DNA of 64,000 nucleotides from Planctomycetota bacterium. GTDB lineage: Bacteria; Planctomycetota; UBA1135; GCA-002686595. Below the pieces are notes generated by a model, which searched no databases, was not told the origin of the DNA, and saw only the letters and a program-made list of their open reading frames with translations. Both the position numbers and the translations under genes were made by a program. This document shows, one piece after another, positions 25,207 to 34,003 of this stretch. Every line of letters begins with the position of its first letter. Position 1 is the stretch's first letter. Location: contig NYYZ01000014.1 of assembly GCA_002686945.1 (NCBI GenBank), positions 3,108-67,107 on the forward strand, in the 5' to 3' direction.

Positions 25207-26706
25207 ATGGCGTTGCAACCCTTGGCGTTGATTGTGTTCTTGCTTTGTGGTCCCTTGTCTGCTCGTCAGGATCAAGCCACGGGTACTGCCGAGGGACAGG
25301 TCCTGCCGGATTTGGAGCTGCCTTTGGTGGGAACCGAGGGCACCCTGCGATTGCGCGGGGAGGCCGGGGATTCCCGGCCGATTCTGTTGGTCACCTTTGC
25401 CTCCTGGTGAGCTGGTTGTCGCAAGCACGTGCCCGTGTGGCATGCCGCGACAAGAGAGCTGGTGGCTGCGGGCAGATTGCGCGTGATCGGGGTAGTGCAG
25501 GAGCAGCATCGGGAGCGCGCGGCCCTATGGCTCAAGTGGCAGGGGATCGGATGGCCGGTGGCTTGGGATCCTTTCAACCAACTTGAAGTCAAGCTGGTGC
25601 CGAAGGTGTTGGCCGTGCAGCCTGGAGGGTTGGTTCTCGAGGATCGCCTGCATCCCAATAGAATTGAAGGAGAGGGTGGCCTGCTGGAAGTCATGGGGCG
25701 TATGCGGGGGGCGACGGCCGAGTTGGAGCAACCAGCGCAATTTGGTCCTCATCTGGCCCGGGCCAGGGGACCCATCACCCCTGATGACGACCCGGGGGAA
25801 TTTGCCCCGGCGGCCATGGCGACCTTGCTGATGGATCGGCAAAGAATGGACGCGGGATCGTGTAGCCGGCGGCGGGCCGCTGTGCAGACTCTCGTGGACC
25901 GTGCCCGAGCCCCCAACGCCACGGCCCGTGATCACTTTCGCGCGGGGGTAGCCCAGAGATTGTTGTTGGACCTGGAGGGCCCCAGCCAGGGAGCTGGTGA
26001 ACAACCCAACGAGGGCCGTTTTCAAGGGGCGATCAATTCCTGGTCCCGGGCCTTGAGTCTTGATCCCGGCCAGTACATCTGGCGCCGACGGATCCAGCAG
26101 TGGGGGCCGCGTCTGGACAAGCCCTACCCATTTTACGATTGGGTTCCCTTGGCGAGGAAAGAGTTGGCTGCCCGTGGCCTGAAGCCGGCAGCTTGGAAGG
26201 TGCTGCTCTCAGGAGCCGAAACAGCCAAGGGTGGCTATGACCTGCCCGTGCCCGTGATCAAAGAGAACCCCGATCCTCTCGGGCGGATTCCACTGGATGA
26301 GAAGCAGCGCGCGATTCTGCACTGGGCGGTGGCGCCCCACACGGGTTTTGCTGGACCCAATGTGCGCGTTGCTCCGGGGACTTCCCGGGTACATCTGAGC
26401 CTCCTTCCCGCAGAGGATGTGCGCATCGAACCCGAGGGTGGGCCCCTGGGGATCTGGATCGATCTGCCTGATGGCTGGCGAGCGTGGAGTTCCTGGATCG
26501 ACCTGCACCCCGTGGGCGAGTCGGACTATCAGAATCCGCGCCTGGACTTTGAATTGGTTGCACCGGCTCCAGGTCCACCTGGGGAAGCCCCTCCCCCCGT
26601 GCCCCACCTGACGGGCTATGTGCTCTACCCGGTTTGCGTCGGCGAGAACGGCGTCTGCAATCTGTTGCGCCGCAACTTCGACCTGGACCTCCGTCCCGCG
26701 CGCTAG
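25207..26706 (+). CDS. Selenoprotein: TlpA-like thioredoxin with UxxC motif
   Basis: The frame is open for 499 residues apart from one TGA at 25408-25410 (codon 68). Reading TGA as selenocysteine gives FASW-U-AGC-RKHVPVW, exactly where TlpA/ResA proteins have WCxPC; U68 and C71 form a UxxC redox pair. Residues 1-18 are a signal peptide, so the protein acts in the periplasm. The thioredoxin domain (about 28-170) is followed by a helical, TPR-like segment (GAINSWSRALSLDP) and a C-terminal domain with C477 and C484 (CVGENGVC) that resembles the DsbD alpha-domain cysteine loop. A stem-loop directly after the TGA is a SECIS candidate. Standard gene callers would split it into 67- and 425-residue pieces. 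Confidence 0.85.
25416..25453 (+). promoter_or_regulatory. Candidate bacterial SECIS stem-loop (TlpA-like gene)
   Basis: It begins 5 nt after the UGA. TTGTCGC (25416-25422) pairs perfectly with GCGACAA (25447-25453). Inside it, CACG (25426-25429) and CGTG (25434-25437) form an apical stem with loop TGCC. The position and two-stem shape match the requirement for SelB-dependent recoding, but the apical loop differs from that of E. coli fdhF. Confidence 0.6.
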
Positions 26707-26939
26707 GTTCCGAAGGCTCGAAAGCGCTGCCAGAGGCTGGCCTTTCCCGGCGCTGCTTCAAAGCTGGCGCAATCATTGCGCAGGTTGATTTGATGGTGGT
26801 TGCCCGGCACCTGCTGTTCATCCAGCCAGGCCTCCTTTTGGATAGTCTGCATGTGGTCGGGATGCCAGCAGCCCGTTCGTGGGGCCTGGTAGGGGGCCGT
26901 CTTCAGATGGCAGCAATTCTTGCAGAGGATCTTGGTCAT
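26703..26939 (-). CDS. Small Cys-rich protein, possible metal-binding
   Basis: A 78-residue protein with an N-terminal cluster of cysteines, CKNCCHLK, then TGCWHPDHM and NDCASFE. The five Cys and nearby His residues look like a zinc-ribbon or short iron-sulfur-like site. Its composition (PGNHHQINLRNDC) is unlike shadow frames in this GC-rich sequence, and it fills an otherwise empty gap, so I accept it as a gene. It converges with the selenoprotein gene, overlapping 4 bp at the stop codons. Family not recognised. Confidence 0.6.
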   Translation of the reverse strand: MTKILCKNCCHLKTAPYQAPRTGCWHPDHMQTIQKEAWLDEQQVPGNHHQINLRNDCASFEAAPGKASLWQRFRAFGT

Positions 26940-27028
26940 GGCATCGGGGTGCGGGTCGTGGCTGGAAAGGATAGTGACCGAAGCCCTGGCGTGGAAGGAC
27001 TTGGGTCCGGCTTTGGTCGCCGTGGTTT

Positions 27029-28189
27029 CTAGAGTCCCAGACTGCGGGCAATCTCCGGGGCGCTGTTGCGACCATCCTGTTCGCCGAGTTCCATCAACAG
27101 GCTCACATAGCCTGGATCGAAGAGCACCGTTGACAGGAGGTCCTGGCTGTCGGCGCCCTTGGTGCCCAGGTTGCGCAGCAGGCGTCGGAAGAACCAGGGC
27201 AGGTCGGGCTCGAATCGTGATGCCAGGCGTCCCAGGTCCACGGAAGGTCGCATCAGGGCCAGATCAATGGCGCGCAGTTTGCTTGGGGGATCGCATTGGT
27301 TCTCGATCAAGCGGTTCAAACGCCGCAGGTTGGCCGCATCCTGATCAAGGGAATCCAAGAAGATTGCGTTGAACAGGTTGCCTGCGATCAGGGCCGGGCT
27401 GGGGGGACCCTTGCCTCTGCGTTCGTCTGCTTCGCTGTCGGTGCGCGCGTAGCGCGTTGAGAGGGCCAGAATCTTGGTGGCCCCCAGGTGCACCGCAGGA
27501 GCAAGAGGGGCGATCAAGCGCACGCCTCCGTCCCCGTACCAGTCTTCTTTCAACTGAATCGGTGGAAAGAAAAGGGGCAGAGCCGCTGAGGCCATTACGT
27601 GCTCCACAGTCAGATCGCTGGCAATTCCCCTGCGATTCGGTCGGTTCCAGCCACCGATCTCGCCTCCTTGAAAAAAGCAGATCGTCTGGCCCGTGTGGTA
27701 GCGCGTGGTCAGGAGAGCCAGGGAATCCAACTGGCCGTTGGCGATGTTGGCGCGTACGCCGTCCAGAGAACCGCTGGGTCCTGGGTGCAGGCCGTGGCTG
27801 AGGGTCTCGCGCAGAGGATTCGTGTTGACCATGCCCAGAATTGGATTCTGTCTGGCGCTGAGGCCAAAGGCAACGCGCAGGCCCACGCGCAGCACTCGGC
27901 TCATGAGGCCGATGGGGTGGGCCTCGAAGACCCGCTCCACCTTCAGTACGTGCCAGAGCTCTGCCAGTTCTTCCACCGCAGCAGGCAGGGGTTGATCAGA
28001 ATTCGCCAGGCTGGAAGCGTTGATTGCTCCGGCACTGATGCCGACCATGATGCGTGGCGAGAGTTCAGGCAGTTCTCTCAGAAGGCCGCGCAGGGCGCCC
28101 ACCTGCCAAGAGGCGCGAGCTCCACCACCCTCAAGCACAATTGCCAGACGAGGTGGTCCTGTGGCTTCATTCGCTGGACCGTTATTCAT
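27029..28189 (-). CDS. Patatin-like phospholipase
   Basis: A 386-residue serine acyl hydrolase. The oxyanion motif GGGARASWQVGAL (from residue 21) and the nucleophile motif GISAG (S52) are followed by the catalytic Asp in YGDGGVR. No signal peptide is seen. It lies last in a compact minus-strand run, and its first 8 bp overlap the end of the asparaginase gene. Lipid substrate unknown. Confidence 0.93.
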   Translation of the reverse strand: MNNGPANEATGPPRLAIVLEGGGARASWQVGALRGLLRELPELSPRIMVGISAGAINASSLANSDQPLPAAVEELAELWHVLKVERVFEAHPIGLMSRVLRVGLRVAFGLSARQNPILGMVNTNPLRETLSHGLHPGPSGSLDGVRANIANGQLDSLALLTTRYHTGQTICFFQGGEIGGWNRPNRRGIASDLTVEHVMASAALPLFFPPIQLKEDWYGDGGVRLIAPLAPAVHLGATKILALSTRYARTDSEADERRGKGPPSPALIAGNLFNAIFLDSLDQDAANLRRLNRLIENQCDPPSKLRAIDLALMRPSVDLGRLASRFEPDLPWFFRRLLRNLGTKGADSQDLLSTVLFDPGYVSLLMELGEQDGRNSAPEIARSLGL

Positions 28190-29222
28190 TTTCGCTTGTC
28201 AGGGGCGTGAGTTCCCCACGCAGATCCTGCTGCATCATGTGCCGTACCTCGGTGGAATCCGAAGTGCAGGCAAAGAGGTACGACATCTTGGTCAGGGCAG
28301 CTTCGGGGGTCATGTCAAAGCCGCTGACCACGCCCGCATCCAGCAGGGCGCGTCCTGTGGCATACAGAGACAGAGCCGCGCTGCCCCGTAGGGGCTGGGG
28401 CACAGCAACGATCACTGTTCCTGCATCGCAAGCGTTGCGTAGCACATCCATGAACTTCTTGTCCCGGTTGGGGGCATTGCCGGCCCCGTAGCATTCAAGC
28501 ACACAGCCTTCGACTCCGTCCAAGAATGCCGCCAGCGTGTGCGCGGACATGCCGGGGTACAAACGACAAGCGCCAACAGAAGTGTCGCCCAGTTGACGCA
28601 CCCTGAGGGGCAGGCTTTGCGCTTGGGGACGACGCAACATGTTCCAATTCAGTTCAAAGTCGATGCCGATGGTGCCCAGCAGTGGATGGTTAGGGGACTC
28701 GAAGGCATCAAAGCCCTCTGCATCCGTTTTGCTGGCTCGGTTGCCTCGCAGCAAGCGGCCACCGAAACAAATGCAGACCTCGCACATGCGGTGGGCGTAG
28801 CGTTCGATGAGCAGCAGGCCTGTGGTCAGGTTCTCCAGCGCATCGCTGCGGGTTTCGCAGAGGGGAATCTGCGAGCCAGTCAGAATCACCGGTTTCTCAA
28901 GTCCTTCCATCAGGAAAGACAGAGCGCTGGCTGTGTAGGCCATGGTATCCGTGCCATGCAATACCAAGAATCCGTCGTGGTTTTCCTGCTGGGCTTTGAG
29001 ATCTTCGCCGATCGTCACCCAGTCGGCGGGGGTCATGTTTGCGCTGTCGAGCAGGGGGTTGTACTCGCGCAGAGTGATCTCGGGCATTTCTGGTGCCTGG
29101 AACTGTGGCAGGCGATCGAGCAACTCTGCCAGTTGCCCGGGGGCTGGGGCATGGCCCCGTTCCGTGGGCAGCATGCCCACTGTGCCGCCTGTGTAGGCGA
29201 TGTATACCTTGCGCATTCCCAT
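28182..29222 (-). CDS. ansA: Type I L-asparaginase
   Basis: It converts asparagine to aspartate and ammonia in the cytoplasm. The 346-residue product carries both Thr motifs, YTGGTVG (T14) and HGTDTMAYTASALSFL, plus the type I block LTGSQIPLCETRSDALENL. There is no signal peptide, which supports the cytosolic type. Met3 (MRKVYIAYTGG) is an equally likely start. It precedes the patatin gene with an 8-bp overlap and follows smr by 62 bp. Confidence 0.93.
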   Translation of the reverse strand: MGMRKVYIAYTGGTVGMLPTERGHAPAPGQLAELLDRLPQFQAPEMPEITLREYNPLLDSANMTPADWVTIGEDLKAQQENHDGFLVLHGTDTMAYTASALSFLMEGLEKPVILTGSQIPLCETRSDALENLTTGLLLIERYAHRMCEVCICFGGRLLRGNRASKTDAEGFDAFESPNHPLLGTIGIDFELNWNMLRRPQAQSLPLRVRQLGDTSVGACRLYPGMSAHTLAAFLDGVEGCVLECYGAGNAPNRDKKFMDVLRNACDAGTVIVAVPQPLRGSAALSLYATGRALLDAGVVSGFDMTPEAALTKMSYLFACTSDSTEVRHMMQQDLRGELTPLTSENE

Positions 29223-29284
29223 GGCTGGGCAACAGGGTACTCATCCGAGCCCCAGTTGTCCGTACCTCTGCTGAGGCAGGCTGA

Positions 29285-29611
29285 TCAGGGGTCCGGAGTT
29301 GGCTTGGGTGCTTGTCCAGGGGCGTAGAGGTCCACTCGGAAGGCGCCCCCCTGCCCGTCCGGCTGCACATTCTTGACGCCCATGGTTCGGGCTTCGGCAC
29401 TGTGCAGGAACTTTTTGACCATAGCCTTCACAGGGGATTTTCCCCCTTCGGAGTGAATGCCGCGACCGGTGATGATCAGGCCCGGGCTGTGACCCCGGGG
29501 GTAGCGTGAAGCGATTTCCTGTTGCACCAATTGCAAGGCGCGCGCGGGACCAGCGCCGTGTAGATCGAGTGTCCACAGGGGGGCAGGCGGTGGCGAGCTC
29601 TTGGCGGTCAC
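29285..29611 (-). CDS. Smr-domain protein
   Basis: A 108-residue stand-alone Smr (small MutS-related) domain, a nuclease or nucleic-acid-binding fold. LDLHG (residues 15-19) and ITGRGIHSEGGKSPVK carry the LDxH and GxGxHS signatures. Short Smr proteins of this kind have been linked to nuclease activity and, in recent work, to cleavage of mRNA at collided ribosomes, but the role here is open. It begins 3 bp after pta. Confidence 0.88.
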   Translation of the reverse strand: MTAKSSPPPAPLWTLDLHGAGPARALQLVQQEIASRYPRGHSPGLIITGRGIHSEGGKSPVKAMVKKFLHSAEARTMGVKNVQPDGQGGAFRVDLYAPGQAPKPTPDP

Positions 29612-29614
29612 GGG

Positions 29615-30565
29615 CTAGTCTCCAAGAAGTGCCGCGATGCAGGCCACATGCACGATGTCCTCCGTGACGCAGCCGCGGGAGAGGTCCATGAACGGTCGAC
29701 GGAAGCCCTGCACCAGTGGACCAAGAGCGGTGAAGCCCGCCAGCCGCTGTGCGAGCTTGTAGGCCATGTTGCCCGCATTCAGGTCGGGGAAGATCAGGAC
29801 GTTGGCGCGGCCCCCAAGTGGCGAGCGCGGGGCCTTGCGCTCGGCTACCTTCGGCACGATGGCCGCATCCAGCTGCAGCTCTCCGTCTACGGTGAGTTGC
29901 GGTGCTTTTTGGCGCAGCAGTTCCGTGGCTTCGGTCATCTTGTCCACCATGGGGTGCTCGGCGGATCCTTTGGTGGAGAAGGACAAGAGGGCCACTCGCG
30001 GGGCGGTTCCCGCCAGACGGCGGTGCGCTTCGGCGGAGGCGAGCGCAATGTCCATCAATTGTTCAGGGCTGGGGTCCGGAACCACGCCACAGTCGGCGAA
30101 GGTGAAGACCTCATCCTCGCGGATCATCAGGAAGCTGCTAGAGACCGTGTGCAGGCCGGGGGTCAGACCGATGACTCCCAGGCCTGCGCGCAGGACATTG
30201 GCGGTGGATGAAAGGGAACCGGATACGCCCCCGTCGCATTCACCAGAGGCAACCAGCGCGGCTCCGAACCAAAGGGGATCGAGCATGCGCTCACGGGCGT
30301 CCTCAATTGTCATGCCCTTGGCTTTTCGACGTTGAAAAAGTGCCTCCGCAAAAGACTCAAGGCGCGGATCCGATGAAGGTCGCACGGTCTCCACTCCTGA
30401 GGGCGGGTCGGTCATACCACGGGCTTCTACCAGCACCGGTCGTACCAGGCCTTCGCTGGCCAGACGAGCAGCCGCTTGCACCACGCGCTCGTCGGACGCT
30501 TCGGGCAGCACTATGGTGCTGTTCTTGCGTCGAGCCTTCTCGTGCAGTTCGAGGATCAAGTCCAT
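29615..30565 (-). CDS. pta: Phosphate acetyltransferase
   Basis: It interconverts acetyl-CoA and acetyl phosphate. The 316-residue protein is the short form without the N-terminal regulatory domains. Family blocks: [60 protein letters not shown] and [19 protein letters not shown]. No acetate kinase gene is in the window. It is the third gene of the minus-strand run that begins with the AtuA-like gene, 3 bp from its neighbours on both sides. Confidence 0.95.
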   Translation of the reverse strand: MDLILELHEKARRKNSTIVLPEASDERVVQAAARLASEGLVRPVLVEARGMTDPPSGVETVRPSSDPRLESFAEALFQRRKAKGMTIEDARERMLDPLWFGAALVASGECDGGVSGSLSSTANVLRAGLGVIGLTPGLHTVSSSFLMIREDEVFTFADCGVVPDPSPEQLMDIALASAEAHRRLAGTAPRVALLSFSTKGSAEHPMVDKMTEATELLRQKAPQLTVDGELQLDAAIVPKVAERKAPRSPLGGRANVLIFPDLNAGNMAYKLAQRLAGFTALGPLVQGFRRPFMDLSRGCVTEDIVHVACIAALLGD

Positions 30566-30568
30566 GAT

Positions 30569-30922
30569 TCAAGTGGGAGGGGCGGGGGTCGCGTTCAGCA
30601 CCTCATCGGGTACATCCAATTCCATGCGCAAGAGCCCAATGCCATGAGTCTTGCCCTGGGCGTCAGTCTTGAGAGAAGCGGAGCCTCCACCACCCAAGCT
30701 GTCCTCCAACAGGAAGTTCAAGACAAGCATGTTTGGTGCCAGGTATCGGGTTACGCCGCCTTGGTTGATCTCTTTGAGGAACTCTTGCACGCGTTCTTCG
30801 GTCAGGGTCTCAGCTAGGAAGGCGTAGGCTGTTTGTGAGCGAGCCAAGATGCCGGCGTTTGAGCCTTCTCCCTTGTCGCCGGAGCGCGCTTGGGCAATGC
30901 GGTGGAGGGGAACGGTAGGCAT
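30569..30922 (-). CDS. AtuA C-terminal-domain-like protein
   Basis: A 117-residue protein equivalent to the C-terminal domain often fused to AtuA/DUF1446 proteins. The motif ARSGDKGEGSNAGILAR is characteristic. Here it is encoded as a separate polypeptide 4 bp downstream of the AtuA-like gene, so the two probably assemble into one enzyme. The family is named after acyclic terpene utilisation in Pseudomonas, where its reaction is still unclear. Confidence 0.82.
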   Translation of the reverse strand: MPTVPLHRIAQARSGDKGEGSNAGILARSQTAYAFLAETLTEERVQEFLKEINQGGVTRYLAPNMLVLNFLLEDSLGGGGSASLKTDAQGKTHGIGLLRMELDVPDEVLNATPAPPT

Positions 30923-30926
30923 GGGG

Positions 30927-32294
30927 CTAACTTGTCACGACGGTGACATTGGGTTGGATCAGTTGCTTCTTCATCAGGGCGGGCCAGTAGCCGATGATCT
31001 CCTGGGCCTTGGGACGTCCCCCAGCGAAACCCGTAACTCCCGGGGGACCGCTTGTGACCAGAGGAACCAGCTCCGGACCAAAGCGCATGACTTTGGCCTT
31101 GTCCGGGCCCTTGACACCCAAGCGCAAGACTACCTCAGGAGGATCTTCTGAGGTGCCTCCTGGCAGTCCAGCGTGACACTCTCCTGCGCCCACGTATTCT
31201 TCGAGTCGCTCTTGGGGTTCGTACTGGCAACCGTCGTAGGCCAATCGATCCCAGACGATCTTGGCGCACAGGCGTGCCTTGGCCAACGCGTCGGGGCCGC
31301 TGATGGTCAGTTGTCCTACGCTTTTCCAGCCATCGGAGTAGCTCATGGAAACTTTGTAGGTCTCCGTGGCTGGCAGTCCCCGGGTGTCGCTCACTCTCAC
31401 CCTGTTCTCTCCCTCTTGGCTCAGGCGGAAGCTGGTGAAGTCAGCGATCACATCCGGTGTCAGGTAGCGCGCAGGGTCGCCCATTTCGTAGGCCAGCTGG
31501 TGGGTCACGGTTTCCACGCTGACCAGACCGCCGGTGCCCTCGTGTTTGGTGACACAGAAGTCCCCGCTGGGTTCAACTTCGAGCACCGGGTAACCGACCA
31601 TTGACAGATTGGAGATCGATCGCCAGTCGGTGAAGTTGCCCCCTGTGCATTGGGCGCCGCATTCGACGATGTGCCCCGCCACCGTTCCCGCGGCGAGCTT
31701 GTGCCAGTCTTCTTGTCCCCAGTTGAACTCATGGATCAGGGGTCCGAGGACCAGCCCCGGGTCCGTGCCCCGACCTGTGACTACGATCTGCGCGCCGGCG
31801 TTGAGGGCCTCGGCTATGGGGAAGGCCCCCAGGTAAGCATTTGCGCTGGTAACGCGCGAACGCACATCCGCCAGGGGAGCACCCGTGTCCAGGTTGGTGA
31901 ATTCCTCACCCCCTCCGATCAGGTCGTCCAGGTTCGGCAGTATGTCGTCCCCGTCCACCACTGCGATGCGCACGCCCTTGGCCCCGTGCTTGCGGCAGAC
32001 CTCCAGCAGAGCATCTTTGCAGGCGTGGGGATTGACGCCGCCCGCATTGGCCACTACCCGCACTTTTTTTTCCAGCAGCTCGGGCAGCACTCGGTCGATG
32101 AGGGTCACGAAATCCGTGGCATAGCCTGCCTTCGGATCCCGCTGCCGGAGTTTCTGCATGATCGACATGGTGACCTCCGCCAGGTAATCGAGGGTCAAGT
32201 AGTCGAGGGGGCCCTCGCGCAGCAGGCGTATGGGACCCAGGATCGAGTCGCCCCAAAAGCCTTGGCCATTCCCAATCAGGACCTTGTTCTTCAT
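30927..32294 (-). CDS. AtuA-like (DUF1446) acyclic terpene utilisation family protein
   Basis: A 455-residue cytoplasmic protein with VLIGNGQGFWGDS at the N-terminus, TLDYLAEVTMSIMQ, VVANAGGVNPHACKDAL and VVTGRGTDPGLVLGPLIHEF, all typical of the AtuA N-terminal domain. I start it at ATG 32294 (MKNKVL); an upstream in-frame extension to 32468 has no family resemblance and would overlap the divergent peptidase gene. It heads a six-gene run: atuA-like, C-terminal domain, pta, smr, asparaginase, patatin. The pairing with pta suggests acyl-CoA or acetyl-CoA metabolism. Confidence 0.87.
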   Translation of the reverse strand: MKNKVLIGNGQGFWGDSILGPIRLLREGPLDYLTLDYLAEVTMSIMQKLRQRDPKAGYATDFVTLIDRVLPELLEKKVRVVANAGGVNPHACKDALLEVCRKHGAKGVRIAVVDGDDILPNLDDLIGGGEEFTNLDTGAPLADVRSRVTSANAYLGAFPIAEALNAGAQIVVTGRGTDPGLVLGPLIHEFNWGQEDWHKLAAGTVAGHIVECGAQCTGGNFTDWRSISNLSMVGYPVLEVEPSGDFCVTKHEGTGGLVSVETVTHQLAYEMGDPARYLTPDVIADFTSFRLSQEGENRVRVSDTRGLPATETYKVSMSYSDGWKSVGQLTISGPDALAKARLCAKIVWDRLAYDGCQYEPQERLEEYVGAGECHAGLPGGTSEDPPEVVLRLGVKGPDKAKVMRFGPELVPLVTSGPPGVTGFAGGRPKAQEIIGYWPALMKKQLIQPNVTVVTS

Positions 32295-32412
32295 TGCTTG
32301 CGTCTCTTGCCGGGGGCTGGATCTGCTCCCCAGCCGGGGGAGATTGACTGGGCAGAGAGTAACGGGCGGGCTGCACTCCCGTCCATGCCCGCGAGGCAGT
32401 ACTCTGTCAGCT

Positions 32413-32985
32413 ATGGGGGCGCCCCTTCTGATTACCGGCTTTGGGCCCTTCGAGGGCGTCGAGCACAACCCATCGGGGGAACTGGCCCGCTTGCTGGGCC
32501 AGCGGCCTGATTGCCGTGGTTGTGAGTTGCCGGTGACCTTTTGCGGAGCGCCTGAGGTGCTGGATCAGGAACTCATGGATCTGGGGCAGCCCCCCCTGGG
32601 CATTCTGAGCCTGGGGGTGCATCCGGGCCCGGGCTTTCGATTGGAGCAGCAGGCCCGGGGAACCCTGCACGGGGATCGGCCGGACAATGACGGGATCACG
32701 GTCTCCTCTCTGGGGCTAGAGGGGGAGGTGTTGCGCACATCCCTGGATTTGGAGGCCCTCGGAGCTGCCTTGCGAGGAGCTGGAGCCCGACATGTGGAGC
32801 AGTCCCAGGATGCGGGGGCCTATGTGTGTGAGCGAGTCTATTCTCATACCTTGCAAAGGGGCAGGGATCTGGGGGTTGCGGGGCTTTTCCTTCATGTACC
32901 TCCGGCCGAAAGCTTGAGCGTGGAGGGTCAGTTGCCTGTGGTCTCAGCACTGGTGGACGAGTTCATGCGTCAGGCCCGTTCTTGA
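32413..32985 (+). CDS. Pyroglutamyl-peptidase I-like (family C15)
   Basis: A 190-residue cysteine peptidase that removes N-terminal pyroglutamate. TGFGPFEGVEHNPS opens the protein; the catalytic Cys is C139 in SQDAGAYVCERVYSH and the His is H161 in LFLHVPP. E79 is a candidate for the catalytic Glu. It is shorter and more divergent than E. coli Pcp. The ATG at 32413 was chosen because the family motif starts within five residues of it. It is divergent from the AtuA-like gene. Confidence 0.85.
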   Translation: MGAPLLITGFGPFEGVEHNPSGELARLLGQRPDCRGCELPVTFCGAPEVLDQELMDLGQPPLGILSLGVHPGPGFRLEQQARGTLHGDRPDNDGITVSSLGLEGEVLRTSLDLEALGAALRGAGARHVEQSQDAGAYVCERVYSHTLQRGRDLGVAGLFLHVPPAESLSVEGQLPVVSALVDEFMRQARS

Positions 32986-33063
32986 GGGCTGGACACTCGC
33001 GTCAGGGAGCCCCCTGCTCCTGGACTCTTGCGCTTTGGCTCTTTGGTTCCCATTCTGGCCACC

Positions 33064-33414
33064 ATGGCAAAGCGCATTGACTTCTATTACCACCGCAAGG
33101 GCTGAACGAGTTGCACACGGGCTGACGACTGGATGGACGGTCGGCCCCTCACCATCCGTGAGACGGTGAATGCAGCCAAGGACAAGATCGGCGCCAAGGA
33201 TTTGAAGGGCGTGCTCAAAGATGCCACCAAGTTGGTGGTGGCCAAGGGCAAGAAGGTGATGACCTTTGACCTAGCCAGGCAGAAAATGACCGGCGCTGAA
33301 TTGGCCAAGGTCATGCTCGGTCCCACGGGTAATTTGCGTGCGCCCACCATGCGGCTGGGCAAGAAGGTCTTGGTTGGATTTTCAGCCGAGGCTTTTGAAG
33401 AGTACCTGGCCTGA
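33064..33414 (+). CDS. Selenoprotein: ArsC/Spx-like protein with UxxC motif
   Basis: The frame is open for 116 residues except for TGA at 33103-33105 (codon 14). With selenocysteine it reads RKG-U-TSC-TRADDWM, matching the ArsC/Spx CxxC region just after the first beta strand (IDFYYH). The C-terminal GPTGNLRAPTMRLGKKVLVGF is the conserved ArsC-fold end. U14 and C17 make a UxxC pair, so a thiol oxidoreductase or reductase is likely; arsenate as substrate is not implied. A stem-loop follows the TGA by 13 nt. Callers that stop at TGA would keep only the last 93 residues from Met at 33133. It is a single gene in a stretch with another selenoprotein 2 kb away. Confidence 0.87.
33119..33147 (+). 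promoter_or_regulatory. Candidate bacterial SECIS stem-loop (ArsC-like gene)
   Basis: GGGCTGAC (33119-33126) pairs with GTCGGCCC (33140-33147) as an 8-bp stem with one U-G wobble and a 13-nt loop. It starts 13 nt after the UGA, near the spacing in E. coli fdhF. Confidence 0.6.
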
Positions 33415-33446
33415 GATCTGCCCAAGTTGTCATCCGTTTGGCCCGC

Positions 33447-33956
33447 TCAGTCGTCCAGCAGGATCATCGGCCGCGTTTCCGTGTCTTTTGGCTGGGATGC
33501 AGCAAAGGCGCGGAAGGCTTCGAGGAATGCCTGCACGGAGAGCCTCATGTAAACGCCCCCGCTTTGTTGAGCAACTCGCTCCAAGCGTTCGGTTCCCATG
33601 CGAGCCAGAGCTTCGAGGCCCTGGGGCTGGCCCATGCGCACCTTGAGAGTGGCCGCGGTACATTGAATCAGGCCCTGCAAGAAGTCCGCCCGTAGTGGAT
33701 CGGGCTTGGCCAGATGCCAGAGCGCTTCCCAGGCTTCGTGTGCTTCCCACAGGTAGCCGTGGTTGTAGAGGTCGATTCCGAACAGATACTCTGGAGTGGT
33801 CGACCAGTCTTCTATGTCCGTCAACTCCTGTGGAGTCGAGTCGTCCTCTATGCCCGCGGAGTGTCCCCGCGGGTCTCTGGTGGGATGGGGATCCCTGCCC
33901 GGCAAGAACGCATAGGGCGGAAAAGGCCGTTGGGGCAGGAGGCGGGAAAGCGTCAT
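33447..33956 (-). CDS. DUF309-family protein
   Basis: A 169-residue protein whose second half has the DUF309 pattern: LFGIDLYNHGYLWEAHEAWEALW and FLQGLIQCTAATLKVRMG. The family is helical and uncharacterised; the conserved His/Glu residues (NHG, EAHE) suggest a metal or small-molecule site. The start at 33956 (MTLSRLLPQ) is preferred to the one at 34022 because a CATAAT hexamer lies 10 bp upstream of it on the minus strand. It converges with the ArsC-like selenoprotein gene. Confidence 0.82.
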   Translation of the reverse strand: MTLSRLLPQRPFPPYAFLPGRDPHPTRDPRGHSAGIEDDSTPQELTDIEDWSTTPEYLFGIDLYNHGYLWEAHEAWEALWHLAKPDPLRADFLQGLIQCTAATLKVRMGQPQGLEALARMGTERLERVAQQSGGVYMRLSVQAFLEAFRAFAASQPKDTETRPMILLDD

Positions 33957-34003
33957 GGCGGGCTGATTATGCTCTTCGCGTGCGCCCTTGGCCCCATAGG
34001 AAG

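Noticed and set aside
25408-25410. TlpA-like gene as a pseudogene or sequencing error at TGA
   Set aside because: The TGA replaces the redox Cys, the frame is otherwise intact for 499 codons, a SECIS-like stem follows, and two other genes in the window show the same pattern.
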